From: Chinchilla lanigera
Taxonomy: Eukaryota; Chordata; Mammalia; Rodentia; Chinchillidae
Assembly: GCF_000276665.1 (NCBI RefSeq)
Contig: NW_004955405.1
Coordinates: forward strand, 10,614,134 to 10,678,133
Direction of reading: 5' to 3'
Length of the DNA stretch: 64,000 bases
In this document: positions 1 to 11,466 of the stretch, piece by piece
Numbering within the stretch: position 1 is the stretch's first letter
How the letters are laid out: every line of letters begins with the position of its first letter
Program-made: the position numbers and the translations under genes
The notes under the pieces: model-generated
What the model was told of the DNA's origin: nothing
The model's database searches: none
Seen by the model: the letters and a program-made list of their open reading frames with translations, nothing else

Positions 1-60
1 CAGCTTGAACTACATAGCAAGACCCTGTCTCACAAAAACAAAAAAAAAAAAGAAAAAAAC
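1..60 (+). repeat. B1-like SINE, 3' end only
   Basis: The window opens inside the 3' part of a B1-like SINE ('agcaagaccctgtctcac') followed by an A-rich tail. The 5' part lies outside the window. Confidence 0.8.
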
Positions 61-361
61 CCCTATATTTGGGTTCAAATGCATTTCAAAAATGATGAGT
101 TCTTGAATCAAGTAATTGGTGCAAATTTGCATATCACTTATAATCTGTATGTCACATTATGTCAAAGGTGTAGCAATCACTTGTGCTATTATGTCCCCCA
201 TTCTGAGTTGTTTAACATATTCAATTCATGTATCCTGTAAGATTCATTGGTCAAGGGACTTGAATTAATCTGAAAATTACTGATGGATGGGCCTCTCCAA
301 TAAACCTAAACTCGTCTTCTGCACTTAGATCAGACCCAGTAAAATTCATTTATTTATTCAT

Positions 362-911
362 TTATTTTTTGTGTTTTTGAGACAGGATCTCACTGTGCAG
401 TTCAGGCTGGCCTGTCTTGGTTACTTTTCTCTCACTGCTGGGGTAAAATACCTGACCCCCAGAATTAAGGAAGGAAAAGTTTATTTAGCTTACAGTTTAT
501 GGAGGTTTCAGTCCATACTTGGCTGGCTCCGAGGCAGAGTGGCACATGGCAGAGGGCAAACATGCATGGCGGTAGAACACAGCAAAAGCAACAAGAGCAA
601 AAGGGAGGAATGGCGGCAAGCAGCCTCTTTCCCTCCCTTACACTGTAAACAGGCTACCCCCACCCACGGGGCATGTAGCATGCACATAATCTCCATGCCC
701 TCCTCTTGCACAGGCTCAGGATGCACACAAAGTAAGCACCCTGGCTCCCTGCTGAGTCACTTAGCCAAACCTCTATACTGTCCAAGTTGACACAGTGTAT
801 CAACCATAACATGGCCTTGAGCTCACTTTGTAGCCCAGGCTGGTCTCAAACTCACAGCAATCCTGCCTCAGCCTCCTGAGTGCTAGGATTACAGGCATGT
901 GCCACCATGCC
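362..911 (-). repeat. B1-like SINE split by a later insertion
   Basis: The reversed SINE starts at a T-rich stretch and runs to 'ttcaggctggcct' near 412. It resumes at 'tggccttgagctcac' near 803 and ends at 'gccaccatgcct' near 910. The interruption is a URR1-like element, so the SINE is the older of the two. Confidence 0.85.
413..802 (+). mobile_element. URR1-like non-autonomous DNA element
   Basis: It shares with three other copies in the window the order 'cactgctgggg-aaaatacctga', 'ggaaaagtttattt', 'cttacagttta', 'ggctggctccgaggca' and 'tggcagagggc'. This layout resembles the rodent URR1 (hAT-Charlie) MITE family. Family name is from memory. It sits inside a B1-like SINE, with 'tggcct' on both sides as the likely target duplication. 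Confidence 0.5.
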
Positions 912-1075
912 TCGCTCAAAGTATAGTATTTATAGTCAGAATGAGGACTTCACCTTCAGGGATGGTTGTTGCCTTTAGGCTGGGAAGCAAGCTGGGCTCC
1001 CGGTTGCAAGGCGTTTCCAGTGCCGTGCTAAGGCAATTGACCGCTCTTTCACTCCTGTTCTCCACTGTCTTGCAG

Positions 1076-1244
1076 ACCGGATGACGTGCTCCTGCACCGC
1101 ACTCACGATGAAATTGTCCTCCTGCACTGCTTCCTCTGGCCCCTGGTGACCTTTGTGGTGGGTGTTCTCATTGTGGTCCTGACCATCTGTGCCAAGAGCC
1201 TGGCGGTGAAAGCAGAAGCCATGAAGAAGCGCAAGTTCTCCTAA
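1076..1244 (+). CDS. KCNMB4: BK channel beta-4 subunit, terminal coding exon
   Basis: This is the last coding exon of KCNMB4, the regulatory beta-4 subunit that slows gating of the KCNMA1 (BK) calcium-activated potassium channel at the plasma membrane, mainly in brain. The first base completes a split Arg codon, then 55 residues run from [18 protein letters not shown] through the second membrane segment ([18 protein letters not shown]) into a short basic cytosolic tail ending in MKKRKFS and a TAA stop. The exon starts after a clean 'gtcttgcag' acceptor. As far as I recall, the segment matches human KCNMB4. The first membrane segment and the cysteine-rich extracellular loop are encoded by upstream exons outside the window. 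KCNMB4 points toward PTPRB, the same convergent arrangement as in human 12q15. No frame damage is seen. Confidence 0.96.
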
Positions 1245-1991
1245 AGGCGAGCAGGCTTGTGGGAAGCAAAGCACAGAAGCTGCCCGTGTAGGTGCCCGCG
1301 CACCCGCAGAGCCCGCGTTTCCCGGCGCAGGAGATGGAACGGGCCACGGCAGGTCTCTGAGAGGCTCCTCCCTCAGTGGCAGCAGAAACAGGCACAACTG
1401 GAAGACTTAGAACCTCATAGCTTATATTCCATGTGTCCTAGTGAGGGTTAAGGGTCAAGCCCTTAGCTATATGGAGTAACTGTTGCAAAAAACCCAATAA
1501 GAAGTTGATTTTCTTTGGAAAGTAACAGTATATTACTTGTATAGTGTAGTATACAAACCATTATGACTTATGCTACTTAAAAATATTAAAAGAGAGTGGT
1601 CTGTGTTCTTTTCTATTTCCTTTTTTATTCTTAGAACACTAAGGTTTTAAAAAAAAGATTTTCTGTTTCTTATTTGACTGTAGATTTAACTTTTACTTAA
1701 TAATAGAATTCCTGCAAAACTCGACTCTACTGCATAACCTTCAGTTTCCAGGATTAAAGAGTATCTTTCGACACCTGCTTGAACAAGGTAACTCCTTCTC
1801 CACTCACTCCTTTCTCTTTCCCTCAAGGGTAGGGAAAACGTTCTCCACTCTCTGACTTTGCCTTGCTGGTGTTGTTCACCGCGTTCCTTCTTTGGAGAGG
1901 AGGACTCTGAAGAAGGCCTGTCCGATCTCTGAGAGCCCAGAGCTTCTTTATTCATCTGTTTGTTATTTTTGATGGATTTTTATCTTGGTGC

Positions 1992-1997
1992 AATAAA
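1992..1997 (+). promoter_or_regulatory. Candidate KCNMB4 poly(A) signal (proximal)
   Basis: AATAAA lies about 750 bases after the KCNMB4 stop codon, in repeat-free sequence, with 'acatgatgtgaggg' downstream. Position and signal fit, but no transcript evidence is available. Confidence 0.45.
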
Positions 1998-2349
1998 ATA
2001 TACATGATGTGAGGGAGACTTCAGTTTATAGTTACATGTTGTTTTCATTTCTCCTTTCTTTTAGGTCAGGGAACAATTTAAAGTCAGTTCAAGCATTTTG
2101 GTTTTCTTTGTCCTTGCCTTAATGTTTTGGGTTTTACAATAGGAAGATTACAGCAGCTGTTCTGAGGAACGTGGACATGGCGTTACAGTTCCACTGCTGT
2201 TGCTGAGCTTTCTGTGTCTTGATCAAAAGTGCACTGAGGAGAATGTTCTTTGCTTTTGTTCATAAATTCAAATTCCAAATATCAGTCACAGGTCTCAGCG
2301 AATATCAAACCTACCGTATTTATTTACCACCTGGAATCAATTCTTTGTT

Positions 2350-2465
2350 TAGGGGGCTGGGGACTTAGCTCAGTGACACAGCACCTGCCTGGCAGCGTGA
2401 GGTCCTGAGTTCAATTCCCAGTACCAGAAACAAAACAAAAAAAAACAAACTAAAAAAAAAAAAAA
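2350..2465 (+). repeat. ID-like (tRNA-derived) SINE
   Basis: It begins 'ggggctggggacttagctca', carries a B-box-like 'gagttcaattcccagtacc', and ends in an A-rich tail. Confidence 0.85.
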
Positions 2466-3261
2466 TCTTTGTTTAGATGAAATGTATGTTTTTAGTGGAG
2501 GAACAGCTGACACCATAATTTTTTTTTCTTCTCCAACAGATACTCTGTTAGAATAAGGGCAAAGTAGAATTTAAGGACAAGTTCCTCAGTTATTTCCACA
2601 GGGCTTTAAAACATCTGTGTTAATGCAAGGAGGCTTTCTTTCAGTCTGCATACTCGTATTTTCAAATTATCAAGGGTGTCCCAGAACCCTGGAGGAATGT
2701 TCGATGAGTACAGTCACCGTTTTTGTTTTATTTAAGTGGTACAGGCCTGTGAAAAATGGCCTTGGACACATTGTATGTGACATCCTTTGAGGCAGCTAAC
2801 TGCTTTGACTTCAATCCCAGTTTTCTGCTGCAGGATCCTTGTTGTCTTAGCAACACAGCGACCTATTCTGAAGCGTAGACTAACAGGAAACTGGGAATCG
2901 AGAAAATCATCATCTTTGCATCACATGGTGGGAGATGAAGTCACTTTATCCATTCTATCTTTATCCAGTTATGTATGCTTCAATGATTGCAGAGAGTAGG
3001 TCAAACTTAGTAGTGTATGGACATGCGTCTCTGTTAGAAAAAAGAAATTGACATATCAGTCTGAGTTTTCATTTGTCAGTTTGAGACTTATGATTTCTGT
3101 TAACCAGATACTTCATTTAGCTCCAAGGAATGTATACAGCTATATTCTGTAGGCTGATTTTTGGAAAAGAGGAAAAGTATACAGAATGCATGAGGTCCTG
3201 TTTAGGTTTAGGGTCTGAGTTGTTTGTAACCAGTTAAATTTGAGGCTCCTTATTTGTACCG

Positions 3262-3690
3262 GGTTTATTAGTCAGCATTCTCACTGCTGGGACAAGATAC
3301 CTGATATCTGCTATGTAAATGAGAGACTTAAGTTTGCTCACAGTTACAGAGGGGTTAGTCCTCAGTCACCTGACTGTAAGGCAGGACCATCATGGCAGAA
3401 GGGTGTGAGGGAGCAAAGCTGCCCAGTTCACGGCAGCCAGGAAGCAGAGGACAGGAGGAGAGCACCAGCAAGAGGTACATCCTCGGCCCAGGTGGCTCAC
3501 CTCCGGCTGCGCCCCGCCTCCTAGCAGTATGTTCAGCTATGAATATCAGTGGATTAATCCCTCCTAATCCGGTCACCTCTCTGGGAGTCTCCTCATCCAG
3601 TGAGCTGACAATTAAGATTAATTGGCACACTTGCCCCGTAAAGGTAAAGCCAAAAGAACAAGAGGAGGACACTTTAAGATTGTAAAAGAT
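3262..3690 (+). mobile_element. URR1-like non-autonomous DNA element
   Basis: It opens 'tattagtcagcattctcact', then 'gggacaagatacctga', a 'ctcacagttacagagg' block, 'tcatggcagaagggtg', and a G/C-rich middle. It is colinear with the copies at 413, 8373 and 13903. The family name is a best guess. Confidence 0.5.
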
Positions 3691-4734
3691 CAAGAAACCT
3701 TAATATTTTCATTTTCTTGTTGTAGGGCTGGTATCTCAAAGGGCCCCAGGATACAATGGCTCGTGTAAAACAGGTTTATTTCTCCCTCGTATGACTACCC
3801 CAGAGTACTGTCATAAATGAGTCGAGAGCAAGTTGGCCATCTCTGTTTCACAAGTTAACTAAAAGACCTAGGATTTGCCTGCCTTTTTTTCTTCATTACC
3901 AAGGGACTTGTGTATTCTATGGTCACTGCTGCCTTGAAGGACTTCCTCTTTGCACCTTGGAAGAGAAAGTTGAGAGCAGGCTATTTCCTTTCTGGGAATT
4001 TTGCGCATCACTTCTGTCCATGGTTCATTCATCAGCACTTACTAGAGCCATGTCTAGCTTCAAGGAAAGCTGACACTTGTTATCTTCAACTAGACAAGTG
4101 TCCTACCAAAACTCGGGCGGGAAGGGCGAGTTCTATTACTAAAAGGGAAAATGGGAGTGGACAGCAGTCCGTGGCGCATGCCATGATGAAAATCTGTTGA
4201 GCAGGCATGCAGAGATCCTGTGCTCTGGCAGGGAAGAATTCCTCGGTCCAGTGTCCTCCTGGCCCCTCGTTCAAGCTCCAGGAAATTCTTGCTAACCCAA
4301 CCCCACATCCACTTTAAGAGGTATCATAGCTTTTGCAGCCCCCTTGCCTACCCTTTCTGCTGGTGCAGATTTATAAACCTAAATTGCCTTAGGAATTTAA
4401 ACCTTAGGATTAAGCAAACATACTTTTATGGGCCAGGGTTACCATTTACTTGGCTGTCCTGAAGACTCAACTCCATTTTTAATGTTTGATTTCTGACCAC
4501 TTTTAAGCATCACCTTTCTCCTTGCATTCCATAGCTGGGTAACAAAGCTGATAAAAGCCTGGGCGGCTCCTCTTTGGCCTCAGTGAGAAGTTTAAATCAC
4601 ACAAACCTGGGCTGCTGGCAGGAATCTTCACCTCACCCTCACACCCAAGAACAAGAGACTGCAAGCCAGTTTAACCATTTCTAGATCCACTTGGGAACCT
4701 GTTCTGTTTCCCTAGAAAGTCTCAGCACGTGAAT

Positions 4735-4740
4735 AATAAA
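4735..4740 (+). promoter_or_regulatory. Candidate distal poly(A) signal
   Basis: AATAAA is followed about 20 bases later by 'gggtgtgtgtgtgtg', the expected GU-rich downstream element. It could end a long KCNMB4 3' UTR, or belong to an unrecognised old repeat. Confidence 0.4.
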
Positions 4741-4908
4741 CCTGTTTGCAGCTTCTTGGGTGTGTGTGTGTGAAATTTTCAGCCACAGCATCTGAACTCA
4801 ATTCATGATGCTGTACGTGACTTTTGAGTGGTGGTGGAGTATCGCCTAGAATTTTAAGGGTGATCACAGCATTCATGATGCAACACTGTCAAAAACAGTA
4901 AGAATGCC

Positions 4909-5112
4909 AGCGTGGCACATACTTGTAATCTTAGCACTCTGGGAGGTGAGGAAGATCACAAGTTCAAGCCCATCCTGGGCAACTTAGCTATTAAGCAAGA
5001 CTCCCATCTCAAAAAATTTAGAAAAAAAAAAAAAATTAAAACGATGGGGGACCGGCCATGTAGCTCAGCGTGAAGGCTCTGGGGCCATTCACTAGCACCG
5101 CAAAAACAAACA
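4909..5112 (+). repeat. B4-like dimeric SINE
   Basis: An old B1-like left half ('gccagcgtggcacatacttg ... aagcaagactcccatctc') is joined through an A-rich linker to an ID-like right half ('catgtagctcagcgtgaagg'). Confidence 0.7.
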
Positions 5113-5899
5113 AAGCCACTACAGTAGGTCTTTGGTCCATTTACTTTCAGTCATTTCATATAGAAGTAGCGATAGCCAAAGAGCTATTCGGGTTATAGTT
5201 CTCCAGCCTGCAGTCACTGTTTACCTGTACATCTCTACCTCAGTCTAATGGCAGCCACCTTGAAGCTTTTTGGAGCAGTGAGTTTAAGTGCAAATGCAAC
5301 ACCCTTCAATCCAGTCTCTTCTACCAAACTGATTCCCTTGTCTGGCCAGTAGTAGGTAATGGAGACTCGTAGAGAAGACGAAAATAATCACATCTCCTGC
5401 TCTTTGGAGTACACAAGCAGGTTAACTTCAGGGCATAACCACAGCTTATGTAAAAAGCTATGTTAGCTACTTGCAAGCTATTTTTAAATTTAATTTTTGC
5501 TTTTTTTTTTTTTATCTCACTTCAACTAGTTAGCATATGCGTTTAGAGTCTGGCTGTCATTTGTGCACTTGAGGCTCATATCCTGGAGGCTTGGTCTTCA
5601 ATGCAAAGGGGTTGAGGTCGTGGAGCCACAGCCCCCAGGAGGGATGCGTTCACGGAACTGGATTGGATTCCGCAAGAACAGATGTAGTAAGGGAGCCTAG
5701 CACCTTTCCTGAAACGTTCTGCTGCTGGTGATCATTTTACGTAATGGTTTGTTAAAACATAGCAAAGGCCTCTAGTTTTCCATCCTGCAGTGTGTTTCCT
5801 CACTGCTGCTTGGCAATAATTCCAAAGCCACACGTTTTCAATTTTAGTTACAATGGCACTTTTCCATCTCTGTGTGGAAAACTATGTAACAAAATCCAA

Positions 5900-6037
5900 G
5901 CTAGGCGTGGTGGTGTACACCTGTAATCCCAGCACTTGGGAGGCTGAGGCAGGAGGATCCTTGCGAGTTTGAGGCCAGCCTGGGCTGCAGAGTGAGACCC
6001 TGTCTCAAAAAGACAAACAAACAAACAAAAAAAAAAT
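5900..6037 (+). repeat. B1-like SINE without the internal duplication
   Basis: It starts 'gctaggcgtggtggtgtac' and passes directly from 'gcctgggctgcagagtgaga' to 'ccctgtctcaaaaagac'. The second 'aaggccagcctgaactgca' block found in most other copies is absent. Confidence 0.85.
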
Positions 6038-6304
6038 CCAAAGAACCCAAGTGAGAGAAATGTGTTTTTCACAGTTTTGGACACTGAAGTCCAAGATCAA
6101 GATGCCAGCAGTGTGAATGTCTCCTGGGCCTTCCTCCTTGACTAGCAGAGAGCCCTTCTTTCGGTATTCTCACCAGCACATTCCTGGTAATTCTTCTCTG
6201 GTAAGGACATCAGTCCTATGGGATTTGACTGCATTTAACTTTTCGGAGTAATAGGAGTTGATTTCACACAGCCTTCACACTGGGCTGAACCTCCAGACTC
6301 CTCC

Positions 6305-6425
6305 CTGCTTTTTAAAGACAGGTTCTTGTAAATCACTAGGTTGCCCAGGCTCCGCTCAAACTTGTGATGTTCCTGTCTCAACTTCTAGAGGTGCTGGAAT
6401 TACAAGACCGCCACCTCCCCCAGCT
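6305..6425 (-). repeat. Old B1-like SINE monomer
   Basis: Diverged reversed copy: 'agacaggttcttgtaaatca', 'ggttgcccaggctccgctca', 'ggtgctggaattacaag'. Confidence 0.6.
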
Positions 6426-7830
6426 GGCTTCGTTGAACATTACCTGTTCGAAAGCCCTATCTCCAAATATAGTTTCACTGGAGGTTAGTTCTTCAACCAG
6501 GGAATTGGGGCAGGGGCTGACTTTAATCCATCAAATTCCAGTGTCAAATTTAAACCTGTAAGAATATAGGCTCAGTCACTGTAGCATGCCCCCAATGCAG
6601 TAAGTAGTTCATAGGATTGATTTTATTTTATCTAGCCATTCAAAGATAATCCATGAAGCTGCCCAGGGATGTATTGTCCTTCCTCATTGTTTTTCTGCCA
6701 TTTCCTGGTGTGTCCTCTTTGGAGTGATCAGTTTAGGAGAAAAGAATTGAGGGGCAAGTTTTAGGAAGTGAGACAGAAATTTATGCAGCAATTCTGTATG
6801 TATTCCTCTGGTAAGAAATTAGCCTCTTGCTGAGCAGTCATGTGGTCAGGGTTTACAAGGGGATAGATTTAATACAGCACACATAGTTTATAGGACTGTT
6901 TTATAATATTCACCCAAAGAGTTATGCAGAATAGCGCAAGAGATCTGTCCACACACTAGAGACCCAAGGAATCCACCTGAGGGTCTGGATCCCACGGCAA
7001 TGTCCTGCACAAGTCCGGATGAAGACTAGAGCCCATGAGTCCACCTGGAGGCCTAGGTGCCATGGCAAGTCTGTATCGAGGGTCTATACTGCAAAGGACC
7101 AAGTGTCAGTGGTGGAAGCTAGAAAGTCTGCACCAGGGCGATGAGGATCTGTGCCAGCAGGCTGAGGGGTCTGCACTGGTGGCAGTAAGAACAGCTGAGT
7201 TCATTATCAGGAAAGCCAGCATGACAGGCTTCTCTGGGAGAATCAACAGCTCCACACCCTCTTCCTCTCCAGCTCTCCTTTTACTCTGCTGGCAGCATTC
7301 TCAGGTGGGCCCTCGGCACCCAGCACCACGCTGACTCAGTTCAGCTGGGTGTTACAAGCGGACTGTTAGGTCACCCACCGGAAGTCGTGTCTTCTAACGC
7401 TTGGGGAAGAGTTCTGTTCCTACAGTGAGCGCAATGAACACTTCCTTGCTGTTCTTTTTTGGATGGGATATATATACACATTGCCATAAACTGTGTTGGG
7501 TATGAGAAGACAATTGATCCTGAAAAGAATGATTGTTTCTTGAAATGTAGATTACTCTTTCCATTTTTCTAAGGTTAAAGTTTAATTAAATAAGCTTGAT
7601 TTAATTAGTTATGATTAAAATTGACTTAATCAATTTTTTAAAAACCCAATAAGAAAGAGAAAAACAGAAAAATTTTATTCTATGAAGTAAGACATTTAAA
7701 GAAGGTAGAAGAGGGCTGTTATAGGTAAAATGGTTATAGAAATGGGCATTAGACATGGCTAGCAGACTTTGGAACAAAGGATATGTACAATAGAATCCAT
7801 AGGCTTTCATTTAAAGATAAGGATTTTCCA

Positions 7831-7985
7831 AGCCAGGCGTGGTGGCATAACCTGTAATCTCAGCACTGGGGAGGCTGAGGCAGGAGGATTGCTGTCAGTT
7901 CAAGGCCAGCCTGGGCTACATAGTGAGTTCAAGGCCAGCCGGAACTGGAGCCTGTCTCCAAAATAAAGCAAAGCAAAACAAAACA
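7831..7985 (+). repeat. B1-like SINE with internal duplication
   Basis: Starts 'gccaggcgtggtggcataac', contains two 'aaggccagcc' blocks, and ends in an A-rich (CAAAA)n tail. Confidence 0.9.
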
Positions 7986-8174
7986 AAATAACCCATCTTT
8001 CTGAATGCATTTCAGGTATAAGAAATGCTGGATTTCCTAGAATGTGGGAATTTTTTAAAATGTGGGAAATAAAACAAGATAAATTGGCTTTAGAAAAGAG
8101 AATTGAGATACAATAACTTAATAGGGGGAGTTTGGCTTCTAATGAAGAACTTAAAGAAATTAATGGAAGAGGGA

Positions 8175-8372
8175 ATTTGAAGTCAAACAGCCTGAATTTG
8201 AACCCTGATTCTCCCTTTTGTCAGCGTGGGATCTTGAGGAAGTTAGCTAATTTCTACAGCTACCTCAACTATAAATGAAGCTGGTATTGACATACATATT
8301 CCTCTCCTTGGAGAGGATTCAGTGAAACAATGCTTGGATGTACAAGTACTTGTACTCAGCACAGTGCTTAGT
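8175..8372 (+). repeat. MIR-type SINE remnant
   Basis: Diverged MIR-like order: 'aatttgaaccctgattctcc', 'gtgggatcttgaggaagtta', 'tacctcaactataaatgaag', then 'cagcacagtgcttagt'. Confidence 0.6.
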
Positions 8373-8762
8373 CCGTGTTTTAGTGACTTGGTCATCGCTG
8401 GCACAAAATACCCAACACCTACAAGTTAAAGGAAGAGAGGCTTATTTTGGCCCACAGTCTGCAGAGGTCTCAGGCCCTAGTCGGCTGGCTCCAAGGCAGG
8501 GCTGCATGGCAGAGGGGCCTGGAAAGAGAATCAGCTTATGTCATGGCAGCAGGAGGCGGAGAGGAGCAGGGAGGAGGAGAGATACTGTTTTAGGCTGCGT
8601 CCCCAGGGACCCACCTCACCTCCCAACATCACCTGAGTCGGAAACCCATCAGAGGACTAATCCAGGGATGAGAATCACACACCCATGGCCCAGCCACCTC
8701 CAAAAGCCCCGTCTATGAGCGCATGAGGCTCTGGGGGACATCTAGATATAAACCGTGACAGT
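8373..8762 (+). mobile_element. URR1-like non-autonomous DNA element
   Basis: Contains 'ggcacaaaatacccaacacc', 'aggcttattttggcccacag', 'gtcggctggctccaaggca' and 'gcatggcagaggggcc', in the same order as the copies at 413, 3262 and 13903. Confidence 0.5.
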
Positions 8763-9320
8763 CCTTGAACACAATGACGATGGTGATGGTAGCCATGATG
8801 AAGGGGATGATGGTGGTGGCATAGCATTATTTCAGGTAAAAGGAAAAATGTTTCAAAACTAATTTTTCCTAAAAGTTTGTGTTTTTATTAATCAGATACT
8901 TAGTTCCTGCTAATCTAAGACCAATACCGGGATCTTTTCCTTTTGTGAAGTTCTACCACTGGCTGGTTTTTATTTCCAGAACTCTTAAATCATCCCTGCA
9001 GTTACCACCTATTTTAAAAAGTACATATTCTTCTGAATGGTCTACTTCATTCAGTATTAATATGCTGCTGTTTTGAAATTTTCCATTCCACCATACTTTG
9101 CAGTTTCTAACATTATTAAAAGATGCGTCTTCCCTTTGATGCAAAGCAATTTCTGGGATTCTTTCTTTTCTCAGAGATGAGATCCAAGGAATATGACCCT
9201 CTTTGTCCAGTCTCTGTATAACATTGATGACTGGGGTACCTTTTGCATGATTAATGCATCCTCTAAAAAAAGGCAAAATTTTTATATCCAACAAGTTTGG
9301 AATATAAAAATATGTTCTAA

Positions 9321-9480
9321 GCCGGGCATGGTGGCGCACCCCTGTAACCCCAGCACTCTGGAGGCTGAGCCAGGAGGATGGCTGTGGGTTTGAGGCCAGC
9401 CTGGGATACAAAGTGAGGTCAAGGCCAGCCTGAACTGCATGGCGAGACGCTGTCTCAAAAAGACAAAAGGAAAAAAATAT
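9321..9480 (+). repeat. B1-like SINE with internal duplication
   Basis: Starts 'gccgggcatggtggcgcacc', has two 'gaggccagcct/aaggccagcct' blocks, ends 'ctgtctcaaaaagac' plus A-rich tail. Confidence 0.9.
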
Positions 9481-10051
9481 TCTGTGTCTCCTTACCAAGT
9501 CTCTGACCAATAGTAACTTTCACAAAGGCTTTTTCCTCGGTGCTTACAAAAGCATAAAGAGGTTGATTGATATTATATAAGCTCCACATATCTGGCAGAC
9601 AGAAAAGACCCATTTAGGGCTTGCACATCTGAACAACATCTAGAAGTGAGGAGAAGTTCAAACAAGACAACCCTGAGTCTCCGGAGGAACTGGAAATATT
9701 TGAAGTTTTGGAGAAGTGCTTTTATTCTTGTCAAAGACAGTGATACTAAGTACCAGAAGTGTAACTACCTTCAAGAGTTCTAGCATTCATGGTAATGGAG
9801 ATGTAGTAAGAGTTAATGAGGAAAACAAAATCAAGAAAAGGAAGATACATGTTGATGTCAGGAAATATGCCTCGTTAAATGCCAATTCTTGTTCACAGTA
9901 AGTAAAGGTATCTAGTCTTACAAGGCTGCTGTCAAAGGCACTGCATGCAATTTTCCCCTTTATAAGCCTAAAAACTGTTTTTTCTTTGCCTAATTTTACA
10001 AATGTCTGTAATTCACAAAACAGAGCAGAGGGACATCTTTGAATGTTAGTC

Positions 10052-10224
10052 TCCTTTTTTTTTTTTTTTTTTTTTTTTCTGCCTTTTTGAAACAGAATTT
10101 CACTATGCAGTTCAGGCTGGCCTTGAACTCACTTTGCAACCCAGGCAGGCCTCGAACCATAGTGATCCTCCTGCCTCAGCCTCCCTAGTGCTGGGATTAC
10201 AGGTGTGTGCAGACACGCCTAGTG
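10052..10224 (-). repeat. B1-like SINE
   Basis: A 25-base T run followed by 'gaaacagaatttcactatgc' and ending 'ggtgtgtgcagacacgccta'. Confidence 0.9.
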
Positions 10225-10345
10225 ACTTTTGTCTCCTTTAGCAGACAGCAGTTATTGAACTTGCGTGTATGTTTTAAGCTTCTGATGGTTGGGTGGAAGC
10301 AGCCATTGTAAGAGACGGTTTTATAGCATTATAAAGTAATACGAG

Positions 10346-10465
10346 GGGTCTGGAGATTTAGCTCACGGGCACAGCACCTGCCTGGCAAGTGCGGGGTCAT
10401 GAGTTCGATTCCCGGTACCGGGGGAAAAAAAGCCAAAAAAGCAAAAAATAAAAAAAAATAAAGTA
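10346..10465 (+). repeat. ID-like SINE with target duplication
   Basis: Body 'tctggagatttagctcacgg ... attcccggtaccgggg' plus A-rich tail. It is flanked by 'ataaagtaatacgag' and 'ataaagtaacacgag' (one mismatch in 15), a clear target-site duplication. Confidence 0.9.
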
Positions 10466-11082
10466 ACACGAGGAAGATTTTCAGTAGAAATATGGCTCAG
10501 ATCCAGTCAGTTCTCTGCCTAAAACAGTTGTTTTAAACTCCGTGGGCCTGAATCCCTAAATCCTATAAATACCCTTTCCTAACTTCTTTTTAAAATTGCT
10601 TCCAAGATTTCATCAAAGAAGTCTCTTTGGCCTCAATAAATTCAATAAATTCAGCTTTATTTGATCCATATCCTCTTCTGGACTCTCTGTAGCTTGTGGA
10701 AGCCATAAGATAAAGTGGGGTTTCTTTACATACGATTATTAACCAGATTTTCTAAATCTTTTTCTTGGAAATCTGTAAGGTACTTTGAGAATAAAATTTA
10801 TTCCTCTGAGTCATTTTGCTAAGGTAATTGGTGAGATAATGTATGGAAAGAGGATATATGCAAAATGCCTAGTGTTTAATATAGCTCTTGGCATGATATA
10901 GGTATTCAATGAATGTTAGCTATACTAAAGTCCCCTCACCCGCTAGCCCTTCTACTGGGACCTCCAAGCAACCTGTAAACTCCAGGTTGTCTCTGAACTT
11001 AAAGTTCAGATTCATAGGTTATCACTGGGTTCTCATCCATGTGACTGTCAAGAACCCTCTACTCTCCCTCCTTCTCATCTAG

Positions 11083-11246
11083 TTTTTTTTTTGTTTGTTT
11101 TTGTCTTTTTGAGACGGGGGTCTCACTATGCAGTTCAGATTGGCCTTGAGCTCACTTTGTAGCCCAGGCTAGTCTTGAACTCACAGCAATCCTCCTGCCT
11201 CAGCCTCCTGAGTGCTGGGATTACAGGCATGTGTCACCACTCCTGG
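11083..11246 (-). repeat. B1-like SINE
   Basis: Starts at a T-rich tail, 'gtctttttgagacgggggtc', ends 'tgtgtcaccactcctggctt'. Confidence 0.9.
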
Positions 11247-11384
11247 CTTGCCCAGTTTTTTATATCTTTTCCCCTCCGCCACCACCAGCAAGCTAAAGGA
11301 GGAGTTCAACTCTTTACATCTCCCCCTCTTTAGCCACCTCAGGAGATATTCAATTAAACAGAGGGCCTCTGGTCATTTGACTAT

Positions 11385-11466
11385 TTTTTCTTAGTGCTGT
11401 AGATTGAACCCAGGCACTCATGAATACTAAGCAGGCACTCTACCTCTGAGCTATCCCCCAGTCCTT
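11385..11466 (-). repeat. ID-like SINE
   Basis: Reversed tRNA-type body: 'tgtagattgaacccaggcac ... tctgagctatcccccagtcc'. Confidence 0.7.

Larger units (their letters stand above)
1..1075 (+). other. KCNMB4: KCNMB4 last intron (3' part)
   Basis: This non-coding sequence precedes the terminal KCNMB4 exon and ends in a good acceptor, a pyrimidine-rich stretch closing in 'cttgcag' at 1075. It holds a truncated SINE at the window edge and a B1-like SINE split by a URR1-like repeat (separate entries). I see nothing else in it. Confidence 0.85.
1245..4760 (+). other. KCNMB4: KCNMB4 3' UTR and downstream flank
   Basis: Sequence after the KCNMB4 stop codon. The first 1.1 kb (to about 2350) is free of recognisable SINEs, as expected for a retained 3' UTR, and contains an AATAAA at 1992. 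A second AATAAA at 4735 is followed by a GT-rich run. Which one ends the mRNA cannot be decided from sequence alone. An ID-like SINE (2350) and a URR1-like element (3262) lie between them. Confidence 0.6.

Noticed and set aside
9193..9510. Paired frames on both strands of 66 and 185 codons
   Set aside because: Most of each is the translation of the B1-like SINE at 9321-9480 and flanking AT-rich DNA.
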